DNA of 64,000 bases from contig CM057234.1 of assembly GCA_029891385.1 (NCBI GenBank), forward strand, positions 27,700,350-27,764,349, read 5' to 3'. The notes below the pieces were generated by a model that had not been told where the DNA came from, made no database searches, and saw only the letters and a program-made list of their open reading frames with translations. A program made the translations under genes and the position numbers. Below, one piece after another: positions 59,940 through 64,000 of the stretch; the first letter of the stretch is position 1; the number at the start of each line of letters is the position of its first letter. Source of the DNA: Erythroxylum novogranatense. Its lineage: Eukaryota > Streptophyta > Magnoliopsida > Malpighiales > Erythroxylaceae.

Positions 59940-60364
59940 CAGTAACTTCCGAACTCGCCTGAAGTCCCAAAGAATGTCCGTGGAACGACGATCCAACGGG
60001 GCCTCTATAACAGTAAAAATACAGTCCCATTACTAGAGGCTCAATTAAGCAGTTCAGTAATGCATATGTCTCAGTAAAATGATGTATAATGCATGTTCAA
60101 GATTCCGTATCCATTGGGTCAAAACCTCTATGGAAAATCCCAATTAAAACTCCAATTGTCTCAATTCAATACTTAGGTCGCACTATGAACCATAATTGAC
60201 CTTATTCCCTATAAATCAATGTCATTTAAATCAATTCAAATTCCCAAAATTATCCTCAATTGTAGACCTCTTTCTCTAGATCATAAGGAATCAAGAATCA
60301 CCCCAATCGGAGGTCTATACCATAAGTTATGCCCAATAATCAAAAATCAATCCAATCAGAAATG

Positions 60365-60600
60365 CCCTTCGCCGCGACCTTGCGGCCTTCGCCGCGACGT
60401 ATGTGGGTTGCTCACCGCGGCGTGAGAATTGCTCGCCGCGGTGAACAACTCTCATCCCTTCGCCGCGACGCCCACATGTCGCCTCGTCGCGGCGCAACTT
60501 TCTCCCGCTCGTCGCGATGTCACGAGTAGCTCGCTGCGGCGAGCTCGCATTTCCTCGTCGCGACGTGCCCTTTTTCAGACGCCGCGACGTGCGGCCAAAC
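60365..60600. repeat. GC-rich palindrome cluster in solo LTR-D
   Basis: About ten units with TCGCGACG, CCGCGGCG and similar cores (e.g. CTCGCTGCGGCGAG, CTCACCGCGGCGTGAG). It is CpG-dense between AT-rich flanks. The unit type matches LTR-C. Confidence 0.85.
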
Positions 60601-61498
60601 TTCTTCTTCCCCAATCGTTTTTTTCCGCCATTTTCTCTTCCTAAACCCACCATTAAACACTCCCAACTACTCAAATCAACCATAATAAATGTCATAAATG
60701 CCATAAAACTATCAATAACAACATTAAAACCATTAAAACTTACCAATCAAGCTCAAATCCACCGATCCCTCAAAAACACCGTAAACCTAAAATCTTTCAA
60801 AACCAACGATTAATCCCCTCTAAAGCTCCTCAATCCTTCATCAACCACAATAAACCATTTAACCTAGCAAAATAAGAAGAAACCATAAGAAAGAATCGAC
60901 GAATCTCACCAATGGGGAAGGAATCGAAGACACCATGGGAGAAGAGAAAAGAAATGCTTAAGCCTTAGGGTAAAAATCCCCAATTTCCAAACCTAAGTTA
61001 TATATAGACATAGGTCTTCGAATCAGTTCAAAATTTCAGTCTCTAAATTTCAATGGCTCAACATATTAATTTCCTAGCAGTATAACCCTAATTTTTTTCC
61101 ATTGCCATTTGAACATTCTTTCAGTAATATACAGTCAGTCGATCAGTCATCCAAATATTTCCAGTCCGGTCATTTTCTCCCGAATTTCTAAAAAATTTCC
61201 TATAAGTCACTATAATTTACCGATTACACTTAAACTATTCCAAATCAGTCATTTGAACCCAATTACTCCTACTTTCTCATTTAATCCCGATCCAGTCAGT
61301 CCAGTCAGTTTATACTCAAAATTAAGTACCGAAAAATCATGAATGCATGTATCTATGAATAATTGCATATGCAATAAACCGGTTCCTCTATAATTAAAGG
61401 CCAGTAACATGCTCAGTCAGTGAATGCAATGAAACCTATCAGTCTGACCCAATATTACCATAATGCCCTTGCTAACAGTAACGGGATGTTACACTCAT

Positions 61499-61660
61499 TG
61501 TGTAAAAGGGTCTTGTAAATAAGTCTTTCCCATATTGACGGTGTTGGTGTGTAAACACTAGAACCCACATTCAAAACGGTGAAGAAGAATGAATGGTGGT
61601 TAGTAAAGAAGGGAAATTAAAGGACTAGACTAGAGGACAAAAGGAATCGAAGAATTAATG
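61499..61660. other. Short unassigned stretch
   Basis: No family recognised. It includes AATGGTGGTTAGTAAAGAAG...GACTAGAGGAC (about 61,588-61,640), which resembles 58,741-58,788 on the other side of the solo LTR. Confidence 0.4.
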
Positions 61661-62437
61661 TTGGACCCGTTTCCGAAGTCCAACATTCAAAATCATAAAC
61701 ACATGGAGGGCTCACTTCTTATAACTTACTGAGCATAATTGGGGAACTTCCATTTGGAGTCTTAGATCGGCTTCTTCAGAACATTTGTTGCCCCTTGAAT
61801 TACGTTTCTAACGACACTGAATACACTCATCTTGGTTCAGAAATGAAGAAGTTATGGACAAAACACTATTGGGCTAACATTAAACCAAGACTGAATAATA
61901 CACCCGAATTCACTCCAGAAATTGAAAGTCTTAAGGACCGAATTGAAATTCAATTCCTTAAGATGAATTGTAGATTAATGTCTCTAGTTTATTTATAAAC
62001 AAGAACAACCTAATTCGGAGCTCTATATCTCAAGATATCACAAAAATACTAAAGAATATTTAGAAACATATCCAACTCATACTCTTTAAATCGATCCTCT
62101 CACTTTGATTCAATACATCTTTTTCAAATTAATATAAAAACCTAAAAATTATTATGGAAAGGTATAGTAATGTCTTAGAAATCCAAATCTTTAAAAATTA
62201 GGTCAATCAGAGGTCGGATAAAAAAGTTATGGCCAAAAGAATGGAGAGAGGTCGGATCGGGGCTGCCTTCTCCTCTTCCGACTTTCCAACTTCTAAAATT
62301 CATAACTTGTGACCTAGAACTCCAAAATTTGCAAATTTGGTATAAATGAAAAGATAAAAAGACAACCTACAACTTTCATGAAGATTTTAAAAACAATTTC
62401 GATCTCTGAAGGGGTCAAAAGTTCACACAAAAGCTAC
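61661..62437 (-). repeat. LTR remnant (LTR-B/C-like), possibly the 3' LTR of the second Tekay copy
   Basis: It begins TGTTGGACCCG and holds, in the same order as LTR-B, the motifs near CGACACTGAA, ATTGAAAGTCTTA, GTCTTAGAAATCCAA with AATCAGAGGTCGG, and the CATAACTTGTGACC repeat. It then joins integrase coding at 62,437. A deletion that took the chromodomain, the PPT and most of the LTR would explain this. It is much more diverged than the other copies. Confidence 0.55.
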
Positions 62438-63330
62438 AACTCTCAATGACCTCATATGGGCCTATGTACCTCGGGCTAAGCTTTCCCTTCTTACCAAATC
62501 TCAAAACACCTTTCCATGGAGAAGCTCTAAGGAACACCTTGTCTCCCACTTAAAATTTCATCTCTTTTCTATGGGCATCCGTGTAGCTCTTCATCCTGTC
62601 TTGAGTTGCTTTAAGCCTCTGTTTCACCAATTTAATCTTGTCAACTATAAGTTATACCAACTCAGGTCCTACAAGCTTCCTTTCACCTTCCTCATCCCAA
62701 CAAATAGGAGTTTTGAATCTCCTACCATAAAAAGCTTTATAAGGTTCCATCTGAATTCCCGAGTGATAGGAATTATTGTAAGCAAACTCAATTAAAGGTA
62801 GATGATCATCCCACGAACCTTTAAAATCCATAGCACAAGCTCTCAACATTGCCTCCAAAATTCGTATCGTCCTCTCCAATTGTCCATCAGTCTGTGGATG
62901 GAAAGCTGTACTAAAATGCAATTTAGTCCCCAGAGCCTCTTGCAAGCTTTCCCAAAATCTGGAGGTAAACCTAGGATCCCTATTCGAGACTATCGAACGT
63001 GGAATCCCATGAAGTCTGATTATCTCATCCACATATTTCTTATCCAAAGCATTTAAAGAATCTATCTGTCGAATTGGCAAGAAATGTGCTGACTTAGTCA
63101 ATCTATCAATGATCACCCATACTACATCATGTTTTTTGCTAGTCCTCGGTAATCCCATCAAGAAATCCGTTGTAATTTTTTCCATTTTTATTTCGAAATC
63201 GACAAAGAATTAAGCTTGCCTGAAGGTGCTTGGTGTTCTGTCTTAACTTGTTGACGCACTAAGTATCTTTTAGCATACTCTGCAACATCCTTCTTCATTC
63301 CCTTCCACCAAAAATGCTCTTTCAAATCCC
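62438..63330 (-). pseudogene. Second Tekay-type copy: integrase
   Basis: The core frame 63,185-62,652 is open. It holds TDFLMGLPRTSKK (Asp), [17 protein letters not shown] (Asp) and TDGQLERTIRILEAML (Glu), then EFAYNNSYHSGIQM and KTPICWDEEGER. After stops come FRKRAS-like remnants with the GKKGKLSPRYIGPYEV end of the GPY motif, where it breaks at 62,438. The zinc-binding part reads [13 protein letters not shown] where the first copy has KCLVCQQVKAEH, so both cysteines are lost. The chromodomain is absent. Confidence 0.9.
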
Positions 63331-64000
63331 GATACATCCTCGAGCTCCCTGGGTGCATTGCATAAGGAGCATTGTGCACCTCATCAAGAATCTTATCCTT
63401 TAGCTCTAACATGTCTGGAACACATAATCTGTTTCTCATAACCATCAATCCATCTTCTCTTATCTCAATCTCGGAATGTTTATCACTTTTAAGTTCTTCT
63501 CGAAGTTTGCTCAAATATTTATCATGTTCCTGCAATTCCTTAATCTTGTCATTCAATACCAGCCTCATTCTAAAATTTGCCAACACACAATCAGGTTCAA
63601 CTTGTCTCAATGTCACATTAAGTCTGGCTAATTCCTTCAACAAAGAAAGGTACACCGTTTCCACATGTGCCATAGTGGACTTCCTACTCAGTGCATCTGC
63701 TACCACATTAGCTTTCCCCGGATGGTAGTCTATCATCAAGTCATAATCCTTTAACAATTCTAACCATCGTCTCTGTCTCAAATTCAACTCTTTCTGGCTC
63801 AACAGGTACTTAAGACTCTTGTGGTCTGTAAACACCCTAGTAGTAACTCCATACAAGTAATGTTTTCAAATCTTCAATGCAAAAATTATAGTAGCCAATT
63901 CCAAGTCATGTGTCGGATAATTCATTTCATAAGGCTTTAATTGCCTAGAAGCATAGGCAATCACTTTATCTTCTTGCATCAACACACACCCTAGACCCTT
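63331..64000 (-). pseudogene. Second Tekay-type copy: RNase H and linker (runs off right edge)
   Basis: The frame 63,856-63,188 is open for 222 codons with [18 protein letters not shown] (Asp), [17 protein letters not shown] (Asp), a linker, [18 protein letters not shown] and [18 protein letters not shown]. Further upstream (63,860-64,000) is [20 protein letters not shown] sequence with a stop. It matches the first Tekay copy domain for domain but is a separate, differently decayed insertion. RT must lie beyond the window edge. Confidence 0.9.

Larger units (their letters stand above)
58793..61493 (-). mobile_element. Solo LTR of the LTR-D family, TSD CTCAG/CTCAT
   Basis: On the minus strand it begins TGTAACATCCCGTTACTG at 61,493 and shares order and sequence with the 5' LTR at 36,846. 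It ends GCGCTACA at 58,793. Flanks are CTCAG (58,788-58,792) and CTCAT (61,494-61,498), four of five bases alike. It carries a GC-rich palindrome cluster (60,365-60,600), a donor-like site (59,934-59,939) and the double hairpin (59,210-59,257). It keeps ACTG/CAGT words that are altered in the 36.8-kb copy. Confidence 0.85.

Noticed and set aside
60327..60746. A 139-aa minus-strand frame rich in Arg
   Set aside because: It is the translation of the GC-rich palindrome cluster; four overlapping frames on both strands are open there for the same compositional reason.

Overview
The window reads as repeat-packed heterochromatin of a flowering plant nuclear genome. It is almost entirely LTR retrotransposons: Ty3/gypsy Tekay-type chromovirus, Ty3/gypsy Athila/Tat-type, a Ty1/copia remnant and several very long solo LTRs, plus one decayed PIF/Harbinger transposase. 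I found no convincing host gene, no rRNA, no CRISPR and nothing prokaryotic. The species cannot be told from the sequence. Family labels used here are my own: LTR-A (TGTAACAcCCC ends), LTR-B (TGTTGGGAC...GGGGTCCAACA), LTR-C (the Tekay copy), LTR-D (non-autonomous element) and LTR-E (1,369-5,049).

Layout, left half. The oldest layer from the left edge to about 50.7 kb is one minus-strand Athila/Tat-like element: probable 5' LTR 48,985-50,702, PBS about 48,965, then gag and pol pieces at 48,435-47,992, 43,684-43,173, 36,840-36,582, 16,173-15,559, 5,287-5,055 and 1,368-687. Younger elements split it. From left to right these are: an LTR-A end (1-681); a two-LTR remnant (1,369-5,049, TSD ATATC); a tandem LTR-B array (5,293-15,558); a nested stack (16,179-36,576); a complete non-autonomous LTR element (36,846-43,167, TSD AAAGG); and a solo LTR-A (43,685-47,986, TSD GGTTT). 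The stack is LTR-A (TSD CTTAG) containing LTR-B (16,308-34,260, TSD TAAAC), containing a two-LTR Tekay element (16,797-30,271, TSD ACACT), containing a solo LTR-B (20,370-24,511, TSD TAAGC). With the Athila host that is five levels, each with a matching 5-bp duplication.

Layout, right part. A minus-strand PIF/Harbinger transposase pseudogene (about 50,715-51,665) and a plus-strand Ty1/copia fragment (about 51,880-52,821) come first. The copia piece is interrupted by a 4.8-kb solo LTR-B (52,827-57,651, TSD AAAAC). An unassigned 1.1-kb stretch follows, then a solo LTR-D-like element (58,793-61,493), an LTR remnant, and a second Tekay pol (62,438 to the right edge, minus strand).

The coding parts are dead or dying, with frameshifts, stops and insertions. 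The Tekay copy at 16.8-30.3 kb would have supplied gag, protease, RT, RNase H, integrase and a chromodomain. The 36.8-43.2 kb element has LTRs, PBS and PPT but no enzyme genes, so it would depend on a Tekay-like partner. The most unusual content is inside the long LTRs: GC-rich hairpin minisatellites in an AT-rich background, roughly 183-bp degenerate repeats, an invariant double hairpin, and a splice-donor-like motif at a similar place in every long LTR examined.
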